Source: Streptomyces sp. NBC_00287
Lineage (GTDB): Bacteria > Actinomycetota > Actinomycetes > Streptomycetales > Streptomycetaceae
Direction: 5' to 3'
DNA: 64,000 bases
Assembly (NCBI RefSeq): GCF_036173105.1
Contig: NZ_CP108053.1
Span: 9,238,001 to 9,302,000, forward strand
Position numbers and translations under genes: made by a program. Positions 17,389 through 26,710 of this stretch are shown here, piece by piece; the first letter of the stretch is position 1; every line of letters begins with the position of its first letter. Under the pieces are notes generated by a model. It ran no database searches. It saw only the letters and a program-made list of their open reading frames with translations, and was not told the origin of the DNA.

Positions 17389-17697
17389 TTGCCTGCGGCG
17401 CAACGTCGAAAGCATCGGTGTGACAGTGACCAATACGCCGCCGAGGCACGTCATCACGCGAACCGTGTCATTGAGGACTCCATGCGGCGGTGGGACGAGC
17501 GCGAGGATCTGCAGGAGCCGGGCGACGCCACGGCCGGCGAACACCCCGGCCATCTCCATCAGGTGCTGCAGCAGCGGGCTGCGGCGCTGGCAGCGCGCCG
17601 TCAGCCCCTCGATCCAACCATCCTGGGGAGGCCGTGGTGGCTTGTGCCGGCCGAGCGGACGCGTGACGTGATTCGCCAAAGGCCTTCTCTCCCTTGA
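17389..17697 (+). CDS. Possible remnant, hypothetical
   Basis: Downstream of the terminator a rightward frame gives QYAAEARHHANRVIEDSMRR, then LHQVLQQRAAALAARRQPLD and a tail with RPWWLVPAERTRDVIRQRP. Composition resembles a real helical protein, but there is no good start or ribosome binding site and the part upstream of 17389 is unrelated, so it may be the tail of a truncated gene. A leftward frame across the same bases is also plausible. Confidence 0.3.
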   Translation: MPAAQRRKHRCDSDQYAAEARHHANRVIEDSMRRWDEREDLQEPGDATAGEHPGHLHQVLQQRAAALAARRQPLDPTILGRPWWLVPAERTRDVIRQRPSLP

Positions 17698-17716
17698 GCG
17701 GCACCCTGAAGAAGGC

Positions 17717-18553
17717 TCACTGCCTGGGGGCACCCCACCATGTCCCGTGGTGGCGCCAGACGCGGTTCCATTCTTCGTCGGTTGCGTTATCGGGCACTGC
17801 CATGAGCATCGACTTCACTTCGGCATACACATGTTTGGCCTGGGCCGCGGTCAGGTGCCGGCAGTTCCACAGCAGCCGCGCCATCTCGGCCGTCAGAGGA
17901 TCGTCCGGCCACGAAGGCTGGGGGAGCGCGATCTGGGTGATGGCGGCGAGGTCTGCGGGTGGGATGCCGAGGGTGGTGGCGAAGCCCGCAACCCGCTGGG
18001 GGGTCAGCGGTACGCGTCCTCGGCCGATGCCGTGGATCGTGGAGGCGGCCAGGTACACGCGTCCATCCGTGAGCACGGCCAGGGCTTTGGCTGCAGCGCT
18101 CACGGAGTACAGGTTCCGGTTGACGCACAGCAGGTTGACGAGCAACGCACCAGCGCTCCAATGGTGCTGGCTGTAGGGACGCGGCAGGTCTCCCGGGTGG
18201 TCGCGCGGTTCTCGAGGCAGCTGATCGACCAGCCGGTGGACACGGGTTCTGTCGTCCGGCGGCAGTGCCATCGTGATCCGGACGAGGCCTGCGATGTCGG
18301 ATCCGGCTGCCGGATGACCGGGCCTGAGGGCGGCCGGCGCTGGAACGTTGGCGATTGCGTAGAGGTCGGCGGCGTGGAAGCCGAGTGCGGGGGCGAGGGC
18401 GTCGAGTTGCGACGTCAGCGGCGGCGCGCCTTCTGACAGGGAGCGGAGGTCGTCCTCGGGGATGCCGGACTCCGAGGCCAGCCATGCGACATCCACCCGA
18501 CGGTGATTCAGCAGTCGAGTCAAGAGCACTCCAAAGCCAGGATGATGCTCCAC
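17717..18553 (-). CDS. Helix-turn-helix protein, putative regulator
   Basis: A 278-residue protein with two XRE-like segments: GVLLTRLLNHRRVDVAWLAS plus GIPEDDLRSLSEG near the start, and a second similar region further on (TIHGIGRGRVPLTPQRVAGF, LGIPPADLAAITQI). The pattern of an HTH followed by DALAPALGFHAADLYAIANV is common in Streptomyces regulatory proteins. The GTG at 18553 has a strong AGGAGGG seven bases upstream, which decides the start. Target and ligand are unknown; no adjacent operator was identified. Confidence 0.7.
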   Translation of the reverse strand: MEHHPGFGVLLTRLLNHRRVDVAWLASESGIPEDDLRSLSEGAPPLTSQLDALAPALGFHAADLYAIANVPAPAALRPGHPAAGSDIAGLVRITMALPPDDRTRVHRLVDQLPREPRDHPGDLPRPYSQHHWSAGALLVNLLCVNRNLYSVSAAAKALAVLTDGRVYLAASTIHGIGRGRVPLTPQRVAGFATTLGIPPADLAAITQIALPQPSWPDDPLTAEMARLLWNCRHLTAAQAKHVYAEVKSMLMAVPDNATDEEWNRVWRHHGTWWGAPRQ

Positions 18554-19097
18554 GGCAAGCCCTCCTACCTTCTGGGATATTGACCAGTTGGGGTGACAGC
18601 CAAGCGACGCCCCAGTAGACGGGTTTCGGCAAAGAAGAACTGTCTCCACCAGAGGCTTCGTGTGCTTGTCTATCCGTCCGTGCGGGATGGGTCCAGCTCC
18701 TGCCCTGCGGCTCCTCGCTGGGGGTTTTGCGGGAACACTGCCGGTCGCCGGGGTATCCGGTAGCAGCGCTTGGAGCTGGCCGGCTCGATCTGTGGATGGG
18801 AGGAGCCCACGCATTGGCGCCCCGGGCACGTCGTCGTTTCTCGTAGGGGGCAGATGTCGGTCGGCTGGCGATCTTCAACTGGTGTGGGGAGTGTGGTGGC
18901 TGAGAGTGTGCCAGCGACGCTCGAAGGCATCCAGGTGGGCTGTGAGGTCGTGGGTGGTGAGGCGCTGGTTGTACTGGCCGGTTACGCCGCGCTGGGCTTG
19001 TCGCGGTTTCCCTGGAACCGCACACCTCCCAGGTATGAGCAGCCCGAATGGGCGTCTGTTCCCCGGGGCTGGGGTGGCCGCCGCGGAGTAACGCCCG
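18554..19097. other. Gene-poor stretch, 0.5 kb
   Basis: Upstream of the HTH gene. A short leftward frame near 18866-19010 reads RLTTHDLTAHLDAFERRWHT and stops at 18866; it looks like the end of a transposase-like or plasmid-derived protein, but I cannot name it. Otherwise nothing recognisable. Confidence 0.35.
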
Positions 19098-20189
19098 CTA
19101 GGACCGCGTCGCCCTCCCGCACTTCTCCCCAGCGGACGCGCCCTGAGCGACCGGCGCGCTGCGGTCGTACGGGTCGATCTCCGTGCCGGACTCGTCCGCT
19201 CGGCGGTCTGTGCCGAAGGGAGGCGTGAAGTAGCCCGTGGGGGCGCCGCAGCCGCCGTTGGTGACGTCGTACTTGTACGAGACGACCGAGAAGGTGCCCG
19301 GCGCGGTGATCACCTTGTCAGGGTTGTCCCAGCTCAGGACCAGTTCACGCCGGACGATCGTGCGCACGATCTCGTCGTCGCCGGCGTCCGCGCGGATGAC
19401 TGGGTAGACGAAGGTGACGTCGGCGGTCACCTGGAGCGCGCCGCGCTCGCCCTCACGGTAGGTGAGCCGACCCCGGGTCTTCACGACGTCGCCGACCAGA
19501 TGGGTGTCGGAGGGCTGGAAGCGGCTGAAGAGGAGGAGGGGGTCGTTCTGCTCGGTCGGGGTGCGAAAAGCGGTCTTCAGAAGGTCTTGGACGTCCTTCT
19601 GGTGCGGGTTGATCAGTGCGATCGCTGCCGCCGGGTGCTCGCCACGCAGCACCCGGCGGTCCAGGCCGGACGCGACAAGGAAGTCTCGGCTGCGGGCCAG
19701 GGCCTGCTCGACCTCGCCCGCGCTCATCCAGCCGACCGCCTCGGCCTTCGGCACGGTGATCCCCGCGGCTCCGCTCGCCCATCTCGCCGCCGGCGATCCG
19801 CGGAACGGCTCCTCCACGGTGGGGCGTTGGGCCTCCTCCGCCGGGGGTGCCTGGGTCGGCCGGGCGGTCTCGGCGGCCAGCGGCGGGGAGTCATCGTCGG
19901 CGAACAAGTCCACTATCCGCCCCGGCGCGAGCGCCACCACCAGCAGCACCAGCGAGGCCAGCAGCCCGACCACGTACCAGCCCGTGCGCCGCCTGGGCCG
20001 CGCGGGCGTGTAGCTGCGCCAACCCTCCACGCCCCGGCCGGGTTCCGCGCGCAGCCGCTTGGTTACCTCGCGGGCCCGCGCCGACGGCTCCTTGGGCGCC
20101 TCGGCGGCACCTGCCGCCGACTCGCGCAGAAACCGCTCCCACTCCTCATCGGACCTGGACGAGCCGTCCGGCTCCGTACCCGCGCCCAT
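19098..20189 (-). CDS. Membrane protein with extracellular domain, unknown
   Basis: A 363-residue protein: an acidic cytoplasmic amino terminus with DEEWERFLRESAAGAAEAPK, one transmembrane helix at about residues 70-90 (WYVVGLLASLVLLVVALAPG), a proline-rich linker and a folded outer domain to the end. The layout matches anchored Streptomyces proteins whose function has not been named. The start at 20189 is supported by AAGGGG. No neighbour is obviously linked. Confidence 0.75.
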   Translation of the reverse strand: MGAGTEPDGSSRSDEEWERFLRESAAGAAEAPKEPSARAREVTKRLRAEPGRGVEGWRSYTPARPRRRTGWYVVGLLASLVLLVVALAPGRIVDLFADDDSPPLAAETARPTQAPPAEEAQRPTVEEPFRGSPAARWASGAAGITVPKAEAVGWMSAGEVEQALARSRDFLVASGLDRRVLRGEHPAAAIALINPHQKDVQDLLKTAFRTPTEQNDPLLLFSRFQPSDTHLVGDVVKTRGRLTYREGERGALQVTADVTFVYPVIRADAGDDEIVRTIVRRELVLSWDNPDKVITAPGTFSVVSYKYDVTNGGCGAPTGYFTPPFGTDRRADESGTEIDPYDRSAPVAQGASAGEKCGRATRS

Positions 20190-20369
20190 CCCCAACCCCT
20201 TGGCAATCAGCAGACCGCGGCCCAACTCCCCTGGGACGCGTCCGCATCATGACACAGAGCACTGACAGCGACCCCAGTTGGGCGGCGGTGTGACCCGCGG
20301 CCATCGCAAGATCTTCAGTCTTCACCCACCTGATGATCAACGATGGCCGTACCGGTCAATCAGCCGGTA

Positions 20370-21250
20370 TTGAGCACCGAAGAGGCCGTAGCCTTGGACC
20401 TGTGCATATGCGCTTCCGAGGCATGCCGGGGCGATCGTCCGCTGCACGTCCGACGCGCCGCCTCGCACGTTGTGCTGTCGCGAGGACGGCCTGGACGAGG
20501 GCGGTGATGCGGGTGGTGCTGCACCGCAGCTTGCGCAGGAGACGCCAGGTTTTCAGGGCGGCCACGGCCTGTTCGCCGGGCGCCCGGACCTTCGCATGGG
20601 ACCGGTTGGCGGCCTGCTGGCCTGTTGACAGCTTGTCCCAACGGCCGCGGTAGGGAACCCGCACGGTGCCGCCGGCACCCTGGTAACCCTTGTCGGCCCA
20701 GCAGCGGATGCCGGCCTCGGTCAACGCCTGGATGATGCCGTGGGTACGGGCAGCGCGGAGTCGTGCACCGCGCCGGGCAGCGCGGGTGAGGCCCACAGCA
20801 GCCTCCCGAAGGGATCGGCGATGACCTGGACGTTCATCCCGTCCCTTTTGTGCTTGCCGGAGTAGTGCGGCCGGTCGGCTGCGATGCGGTCGATGGGCAG
20901 CAGCGTCCCGTCCAGGATCAGATACGCCTTCCGTGCCGCTGCGCGGGCAGCGATGGCGAGGTCGGGTGCCAAGGCCGCCAGGATCTCGACGGCCTCGGCC
21001 ACGTACCGGTAGACCGTGGTGGTTCCGATGCCGAAACCGGCCGCGAGCTGCGCGTACGTGTGGCCGCACCGCAGGTGGGCCAGCACGAGCACGGCCTGCC
21101 GGTCGGCCGGAAGCACACGAAGCTCCGGGCAGACAGGCTGCTCTTGGTCGACAACCCTCTACCAGGGGCTTCACCTTGTCCGCACACGGCGCCCACACCA
21201 ACGACCGGCCTGCTGAGCCAAGTTGCAACCGGCTCAGCGGCAGAGTGGCC
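20370..21250 (-). pseudogene. IS5-like (DDE_4) transposase, frameshifted
   Basis: One frame (20721-21116) holds the HTH and first part of the DDE core: LAHLRCGHTYAQLAAGFGIG, KAYLILDGTLLPIDRIAADR and ASPALPGAVHDS. The rest, AGIRCWADKGYQGAGGTVRV and VRAPGEQAVAALKTWRLLRK, is in another frame from about 20750 down, and the last codons seem to switch frame again near 20460. The amino terminus before LLPADRQAVLVL is also scrambled. A decayed element; limits are approximate. Confidence 0.8.
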
Positions 21251-21478
21251 GGTTGCACCCGCCAGCCTTGCGCGTCGGGCTTTGCTGGGATCATGCAACG
21301 TTCATCAGCGCCTGCCCGGGCTTCGCCGGTCGGCGCGAGCGGGTCACTGTCCTTGGCGATGCCACACTGACCGGACTGCGGCGCCTGATCCAGACGGTCA
21401 TGCCAACGCGAGCTGTGCAGGCCGCACCCAGTGTCGCCGTTCGCTGCTCGGTCGGTTCGCAGCCCGAGCTGGTCGTGC

Positions 21479-22051
21479 TCAGGCGGCCGTTTCACCGGCC
21501 TCGAGGACGGCCTCGACGTCGACCATGACATCGACCATGGGACTGACGACCACTCCGCCGCGGTCGACCACGTCGTTCCAACTCACCCCGAAGTCATGTC
21601 GATTGATACGCGTCGTGGCCACGAAGCCGGCGCGCAGCCTGGGCCCGAGGTCCCGCCCCTCCTCCCACCAAGGGGTATTCCACTGTCCCAAATATGTGAC
21701 GTCGAAGGTCACGGGGCGCGTCACGCCACGTACCGTGAGATCTCCGGTGACCTCGAACTCGGTTCCGCTCACCTGGTGAATGCGCGACCCGACAAACGTC
21801 CACGTCGGGTGGTGCTCGACGTCGAAGAAATCGGCACTGCGGAGGTGGGCGTCGCGCTGGGGCTGACCGGTGTACACCTGGGTTGCGTCGACCGTCGCCT
21901 CGACGCGGGCCTTCTCCGGCTCGTCGGGATCGACCTCCAGCACGCCGTGCACGTTCTTGAGCTGCCCGCGCACGTAGCTGACCATCATGTGCCTGGCGCG
22001 GAACTCCGCCGCGGTATGACCGGGCTCGAAGAACCATTTGGTCCTGGCCAT
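21479..22051 (-). CDS. YceI-family lipocalin-like protein
   Basis: A 190-residue protein with the YceI beta-barrel pattern: FEPGHTAAEFRARHMMVSYV near the start, GVLEVDPDEPEKARVEATVD, HLRSADFFDVEHHPTWTFVG in the middle and GDLTVRGVTRPVTFDVTYLG. YceI proteins bind polyprenoid or lipid-like molecules in the barrel. No signal peptide is visible, so it is probably cytoplasmic, as in many actinobacterial members. The ATG at 22051 is chosen because family members start there (MARTKWFFEPGH). Confidence 0.9.
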   Translation of the reverse strand: MARTKWFFEPGHTAAEFRARHMMVSYVRGQLKNVHGVLEVDPDEPEKARVEATVDATQVYTGQPQRDAHLRSADFFDVEHHPTWTFVGSRIHQVSGTEFEVTGDLTVRGVTRPVTFDVTYLGQWNTPWWEEGRDLGPRLRAGFVATTRINRHDFGVSWNDVVDRGGVVVSPMVDVMVDVEAVLEAGETAA

Positions 22052-22149
22052 GTGCGCCCCTGACGGAATTACCCCTTCAACCAAGGTAGGTCCGATGGCC
22101 GGTCACGGAGCGCGTACGGCAGTGGTGGGGCCGACGTGCTCGTGGTGCG

Positions 22150-22584
22150 TCACCGGTCTTCGTTCACGCCCTCGGCGATGAGGGAGACGCCGATGCCCAG
22201 CATCCAAACGTCCTTGGCCAGCGCGATTCCCTGCTCCGTCGGGCGCAGGCTGCCTTCCCGCCGCATCCCCGGCGTCCGCAGGTAGAGCCCGAGGGTGCCA
22301 ACAGAGAATGCGGTCAACGCAACCCCGGCGACAGCGGCAGGGATGACCGGCAGGAGCAATGAGGTGGCAACGGCGAGCTCCCCGGCGGAGAGCAGCCGAA
22401 CGAACCTCTGGGCGTCGAGCTTGCCCAGGAACGGGTAGGTAGTGGCGGCGAACTGCTGCAGCCTTTCAGCGGTGGCCTCGTCCGTTCCGCGTTTCGACAG
22501 TGCGGAGTTGAGGAAGAACGTGCCGACCGTGAGCCTGAGCGGCAGTTGCCGTGCTGTGGAACGCCATGCTGAACCTGATGCCAT
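22150..22584 (-). CDS. DoxX-like integral membrane protein
   Basis: A 144-residue membrane protein with about four helices: LRLTVGTFFLNSALSKRGTD, LSAGELAVATSLLLPVIPAA, VAGVALTAFSVGTLGLYLRT and a last helix DVWMLGIGVSLIAEGV. The pattern fits DoxX/DUF4267-type proteins found beside redox genes. The start at 22584 has a GGGAGG six bases upstream. About 100 bp separate it from the YceI gene on the same strand, a pairing often seen in stress-linked loci, so they may be co-expressed. Confidence 0.75.
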   Translation of the reverse strand: MASGSAWRSTARQLPLRLTVGTFFLNSALSKRGTDEATAERLQQFAATTYPFLGKLDAQRFVRLLSAGELAVATSLLLPVIPAAVAGVALTAFSVGTLGLYLRTPGMRREGSLRPTEQGIALAKDVWMLGIGVSLIAEGVNEDR

Positions 22585-22687
22585 GCCGAACCTCCCAAGA
22601 TTCACCTCACATACCACCCTGCCATCCGCCAGAAACATGTCAAACGGGGACCAAACACATCTTGTCGGTCCCGGAGCCTTGATCAGG

Positions 22688-23048
22688 TCAGTGCAGGCGA
22701 AGCTGCCAGTCCGCCGGGACCTTGCCACGCGGCCCCGGGGTCGGCTGCGAGGCCGGGTGCGAGGCGGGCGGTGCCAGGGGCGGACCCTCGTCGTCCTGCT
22801 CGGTCTCGATGTTCCAGAACCAGGACTCGCCGGGCTCGAAGCTCGTCAGGAAGGGGTGCCCGGCCTCCCGGGCATGCTTCGTGCCGTGCTGCGAAGGCGA
22901 GGAGTCACAGCACCCGATGTGCCCGCACGCCGCGCAGCGCCGCGGGTGAAACCCACCACCCCGGTCCATCGCCTGCCAGGCACGCTACGCACCCGTCCCC
23001 ACTCGGCTGTGCAGTGGGATCAATACCGGGGATCTGCTCGTGAGCCAT
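22688..23048 (-). pseudogene. UBP-type zinc finger protein, frameshifted
   Basis: The amino part (MAHEQIPGIDPTAQPSGDGC, then VACLAGDGPGWW) starts at 23048 behind GGGAGG and is in one frame; the rest (FHPRRCAACGHIGCCDSSPS, HAREAGHPFLTSFEPGESWF) continues in the next frame to a stop at 22688. Together they give a complete small UBP zinc-finger protein of about 120 residues. The frames join at TGGTGGGTTTCACC near 22945-22955, where one G too many breaks the gene. With all other residues intact, this is either a very fresh mutation or a sequence error. Confidence 0.8.
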
Positions 23049-23241
23049 GCGCTGCGCCTCCCTGGCGAGGCTTCGCTCAGATGCCGTTTCGGACGGCGTT
23101 TCGGCACTTGGAGCCGAAGTCGAGAGGGTCGAACGTCTTGCTCCAACGTAATCGGCGCAGATCAGGCTCGCAGGCCGTGGAAGCAGCTCGCCCGGGCCGC
23201 CAGCGCCGCCCTGCCAGCCCACGAACCCCCCATATAAGCTG

Positions 23242-24510
23242 TCATGCCTTTTGGCCGGCGGGCTTCTCGAACTCGGTGGTCACCCGTGCCCCTCGGAAGA
23301 GCACTGGGAGCCACAGGAGACATGCCAGCAGGGGGACCGCGGCGTAGGTGGCCATGCCCACACTGGAGCCCAGCCCGTCCATGAGCGCGCCGACGACGAG
23401 ATAGCCGATGCCGATGAGCGCCGACTCCACGAATGCGATCATCGACAGCAGGCTCGCCCGATGGCGCGACGGCACGGCCTCGTTGAACACGTTGTCCACG
23501 ATCACGGCGGCGATCTCGGGAATCCCGACCAGGACCAGGAACGCGGCGATGGTGACCCAGACAAGGCCGAGGCCGCTCAGGCCGAGCGCCACGGCGAGCG
23601 TCATGAGAGACACCGGGACGATGCCCCGATACCCGATGCGCCGGTTCGCGCGGTCCGACAGCAGCGGAGTGAGCCCGCCGGCGAAGAATCCCGCCGATAT
23701 GACCACGCTGACCAATGCAGTGCCGGCTCCCTGATCGGAGAGGGTCTTCTGCGTGAAAATGATGTACGGCGTCAAAGTCGCATGCATCAATCCGGACACC
23801 ACGACAAGCGTCACGAGCGCCGGCGTGGCAACCCGAAGCATCGCCCGCCATGCTGTGGCATCGCCGTGCGCCTCCTCGGCTCCGTCCTGCTCGTCCACCG
23901 CGTCCGCGCCGCGGATCTCGGGCACCCGTGACATCAGCACCACCACGGCCAGGACGAGGCACGCCGCCGAACCGACGTAGACCACTCCCCAGGAAATCTG
24001 CTGCAGTTGGCCGCCTAGGACGATGGCAGCTCCCGAGGTGACCGTCCCGAACATGGTGAACCGGGACTTGATCTTGACGTAGCCGGCCGTTGCACCACGA
24101 CGCACGAGCAGGTCGTACAGCAGGGCGGTGTCCGAACCGGACACACATGCCATGCCCACGCCCTGCCCGATGAACAACGCCAGGAACACCCAGTAGTTGG
24201 AGAACGCCACCTGACCGAGCAGACATCCAGCTATCAGCACCTGGCCGATCACGATGCTGGCACGCCTGCCGATTCGGTCGGCGATGACTCCCGTCGGCAA
24301 CTCCGCAAGTCCGCTGACCAGGTAGAGCAGTGTCTGAAGGAGGGCCACTTGCCCGGCGGAGAAACCTCGCTGATAAAGGAAAAGGACGAATACGCCACGC
24401 TGGAACAGCGAGTTGGCGAGCACGGCGTATACGTAGAACGGGCGCGTGACACTTCGTGCTGCATCGTCGACTACAGACGACCCGCCAAGGACCTCCGTGG
24501 TGCCGGTCAT
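23242..24510 (-). CDS. MFS transporter
   Basis: A 422-residue major facilitator with 12 predicted helices in two halves, divided by an acidic loop (ADAVDEQDGAEEAHGDATAW). The loop between helices 2 and 3 has the MFS motif A equivalent GVIADRIGRRASIVIGQVLI. The second half includes GIVPVSLMTLAVALGLSGLG and EAVPSRHRASLLSMIAFVES. It resembles drug or metabolite exporters rather than sugar importers, but the substrate is unknown. The start at 24510 has a GGGAG upstream. No linked regulator is visible. Confidence 0.88.
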   Translation of the reverse strand: MTGTTEVLGGSSVVDDAARSVTRPFYVYAVLANSLFQRGVFVLFLYQRGFSAGQVALLQTLLYLVSGLAELPTGVIADRIGRRASIVIGQVLIAGCLLGQVAFSNYWVFLALFIGQGVGMACVSGSDTALLYDLLVRRGATAGYVKIKSRFTMFGTVTSGAAIVLGGQLQQISWGVVYVGSAACLVLAVVVLMSRVPEIRGADAVDEQDGAEEAHGDATAWRAMLRVATPALVTLVVVSGLMHATLTPYIIFTQKTLSDQGAGTALVSVVISAGFFAGGLTPLLSDRANRRIGYRGIVPVSLMTLAVALGLSGLGLVWVTIAAFLVLVGIPEIAAVIVDNVFNEAVPSRHRASLLSMIAFVESALIGIGYLVVGALMDGLGSSVGMATYAAVPLLACLLWLPVLFRGARVTTEFEKPAGQKA

Positions 24511-24690
24511 GCTGCGGGCTCCCTGGTGACTCCGGTGATCATTGGTGTTCGGCCTCCGCCGCGAACCGGAACCTCCAGTCCATACTTCGCGCAGGATATG
24601 AGGCCGACGTCCAAGAGGGCATCTGATATAGGTAGTTGGCGTTCTGGGATGCCTTTGTGACCGGCGACGTTGGTGGTCGTTGCGTGAGGT

Positions 24691-25030
24691 GTGAGTGCTC
24701 GTCGTCCGTATCGCAGTGACGTGTCCGACGCCCGCTGGGCCTTGATCGAACCGGTCTTCACCGCCTGGCGGGCCGGACGATCGGCCCCGGCACGGCGGCC
24801 CGGGCACCACCCAGCAGGCCCACGACCTGCTACGCGACCAGACCCGCCGAGCCCACGGCCGCAGCGCTCAGGCCACCGCGGCCGTGGTGAACGCGCAGAG
24901 CGTGAAGACCTCGGCAAACGTCGCCGAGACCAGCCAGGGCATCGACGCCGGCAAGAAAATCAAAGGCCGCAAACGGCACCTGACCACCGACACGCTCGGT
25001 CTGGTGCCGGCGGCGGCAACGACGTCCGCT
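24691..25030 (+). pseudogene. IS5-family transposase, internal-deletion remnant
   Basis: The start SDVSDARWALIEPVFTAWRA is the classic IS5-group amino terminus. After about 24780 a large deletion joins it in another frame to AVVNAQSVKTSANVAETSQG followed by IDAGKKIKGRKRHLTTDTLG, the central DDE region of the same type of transposase, where the first catalytic Asp should precede. It breaks off near 25030 against unrelated coding sequence. Clearly dead. Confidence 0.8.
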
Positions 25031-25034
25031 CCAC

Positions 25035-25300
25035 CTACACCTGCACTGGGGGGACCAGGAGTTCGAGTCGCTGGGCTGGATGAGCCCACGGCCGTGCGGT
25101 ACACCATCCCCTCCGGCGTGACGATCCTGGACCTGAAATACCGGGAGAGCGGCTACGACACTGACTTCCCCGGGTCCTTCACCAGCAACGACGCCTTCCT
25201 CAACACCCTTTCGACACCAGGTCCCACGCCCTCGGCAAGCAGGCCATCGCGCAGCTGACGTCCTGGCAGAAGTCCAACGGCGTGCTGTACTGCCGGAGGT
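25035..25300 (+). pseudogene. Alpha-L-rhamnosidase-like (GH78) fragment
   Basis: Directly after the transposase stump the sequence reads GDQEFESLGWMS in one frame, then PTAVRYTIPSGVTILDLKYR, ESGYDTDFPGSFTSNDAFLN in the next, and from 25210 FDTRSHALGKQAIAQLTSWQ, KSNGVLY in a third. These are successive segments of the six-hairpin rhamnosidase family; about 35 residues between the last two, including the expected MRDTYMDCPDRER block, are deleted. The fragment probably marks the site of a lost plant-polysaccharide gene into which the IS5-type element inserted. Confidence 0.6.
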
Positions 25301-25307
25301 CTGGCCC

Positions 25308-26171
25308 TCAGTTCAATTGCACCGAGCGGGTTGAGTTGCCCATGATCATGCGGTCGATCGTGCTGGTGGCGCTGCTGGGGTCGCTCGCGGCGCCGACGGC
25401 GGCCAGCAGGGGCACGTAGTGGTCGGCCGTCGGGTGGGCGACCGAGGCGCCGGGCGCCTTGCGCAGGTAGTCGGTGAGGGCATCGACATCGCCCCGCCCG
25501 AGTGCGTCGACGGCCCACTCATCGAAGGCTTTGGTGTATGCGGCGAGGTCAGGGCGGCGGAAGACCGCGAAGCTGTGGGTCATGAAGCCCGAGCCGATGA
25601 CCAGGATGCCTTCGTCGCGCAGGGATCGCAGACGTGCCCCGAACTCGAGCAATGCAGCGGGGTCAAGACTGGGCATCGACAACTGGACGACCGGAACATC
25701 GGCCGCGGGATACATGGCCATGAGGGGGATGAACGCGCCGTGGTCGAGACCTCTGTCAGGGTGCTCGTGCACCGTGGTCGCCGGACTGAGCGTGGCCGCG
25801 AGCCGACGCGCGAGGTCGGTCGCGTCCGGGGTCGCGTAAGGCAGGGTCTTGTAGCGGGGGTGGAAGCCGCTGAAGTCGTAGTGGAGCGGGGTGCCCGCCG
25901 CCGCGCCCGAGATCGCGGCCGGTGCGTCCTCCCAGTGCGCCGAGATGATCACGATGGCTCTCGGTTTGGGCAGGGACTGCGCCCACGTGAACAGGTCGTC
26001 GAGCCACTGCGGGTCGTCGAGGGTGAAGGGCGCGCCGTGGCTGATGAACAGGCTCGGCAACGCCCCATCGGCAGGGACCCAGGGCTGCTGTGCCTGGGCT
26101 CGGGGGAGGACCCGGTCGAGGTGATCGTCGTAGGCCCCGGCCGGGATGCGGGGGGTGTCCAGGATGGTCAT
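25308..26171 (-). CDS. DODA-type extradiol ring-cleavage dioxygenase
   Basis: A 287-residue LigB-superfamily enzyme resembling 4,5-DOPA dioxygenase extradiol (YgiD). Likely metal or catalytic histidines are His45 (FISHGAP), His79 (ISAHWED), His144 (LDHGAF) and His199 (GSGFMTHSF). The family uses Zn or Fe(II) to open catechol rings. The ATG at 26171 has an AAGGAG. It follows an EthD-like gene on the same strand, and a divergent MarR gene with three operators lies upstream of both, so a phenolic inducer is plausible. Confidence 0.88.
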   Translation of the reverse strand: MTILDTPRIPAGAYDDHLDRVLPRAQAQQPWVPADGALPSLFISHGAPFTLDDPQWLDDLFTWAQSLPKPRAIVIISAHWEDAPAAISGAAAGTPLHYDFSGFHPRYKTLPYATPDATDLARRLAATLSPATTVHEHPDRGLDHGAFIPLMAMYPAADVPVVQLSMPSLDPAALLEFGARLRSLRDEGILVIGSGFMTHSFAVFRRPDLAAYTKAFDEWAVDALGRGDVDALTDYLRKAPGASVAHPTADHYVPLLAAVGAASDPSSATSTIDRMIMGNSTRSVQLN

Positions 26172-26265
26172 GGCCTGTCGCTCCTTACCGAGCGGATGCG
26201 GGCGCGGCTCGGGCGCCCTGATCGTCGGCGGTGTCGGGACGGTGAGTCGTTGCCGACGGCGGTGC

Positions 26266-26610
26266 TCAACCGAAGATCGGGCTCTCGGTGGTGTAGAGGA
26301 AACGGGTCTGGGAGCGGTCGAGGAACTTCTCCTCGTCCGCGGCGATGGTCGTGGTGTAGGTGTCGGAGGTGAACCAGCGGGCGGCGTCGGCGATGTTGTC
26401 GACCCACACCTCGGCGACACCGTCATAGACGGCGGTGCTTATGCCGGGGATCTCGTCGCCGGTGGGCAGGAGCTGGACGTAGCGCCGGACCGGGACCTCT
26501 CCGGCGGGCAGGCTCGAGAGCAGCGGGGTGTGCTTCTGCGTCCAGTAGTCCACGAACTCCTCGTGGGTGAGGTCTGCCCGCCGGGTCAGGAAGATGCTGA
26601 GCTTGATCAC
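26266..26610 (-). CDS. EthD-domain (dimeric alpha-beta barrel) protein
   Basis: A 114-residue protein starting with IKLSIFLTRRADLTHEEFVD and WTQKHTPLLSSLP, the EthD hallmark, and ending with EEKFLDRSQTRFLYTTESPI. Members are small ferredoxin-fold dimers that help break down ethers or rearrange aromatic intermediates. The GTG at 26610 is preferred: an AAGGAG sits six bases upstream, while the earlier in-frame ATG is inside the operator region. It is probably the first gene of the EthD-dioxygenase operon. Confidence 0.85.
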   Translation of the reverse strand: MIKLSIFLTRRADLTHEEFVDYWTQKHTPLLSSLPAGEVPVRRYVQLLPTGDEIPGISTAVYDGVAEVWVDNIADAARWFTSDTYTTTIAADEEKFLDRSQTRFLYTTESPIFG

Positions 26611-26637
26611 AGAGGACTCCTTGAGGCCGCGATTGAC

Positions 26638-26705
26638 TTGCCTGGGCAACTCATAACGTAGATGCGTTGACTTGCCTGGGCAACGGATGTGTGTTGCCCA
26701 GGCAA
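26638..26705. promoter_or_regulatory. Three-copy MarR operator
   Basis: TTGCCTGGGCAA occurs at 26638-26649 and 26672-26683, and its inverted form TTGCCCAGGCAA at 26694-26705. Each is an inverted repeat with TTGCC/GGCAA half-sites. Centre distances of 34 and 22 bp place them across the whole gap between the EthD operon and the MarR gene, so one regulator could cover both promoters. Confidence 0.85.
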
Positions 26706-26710
26706 GTAAG

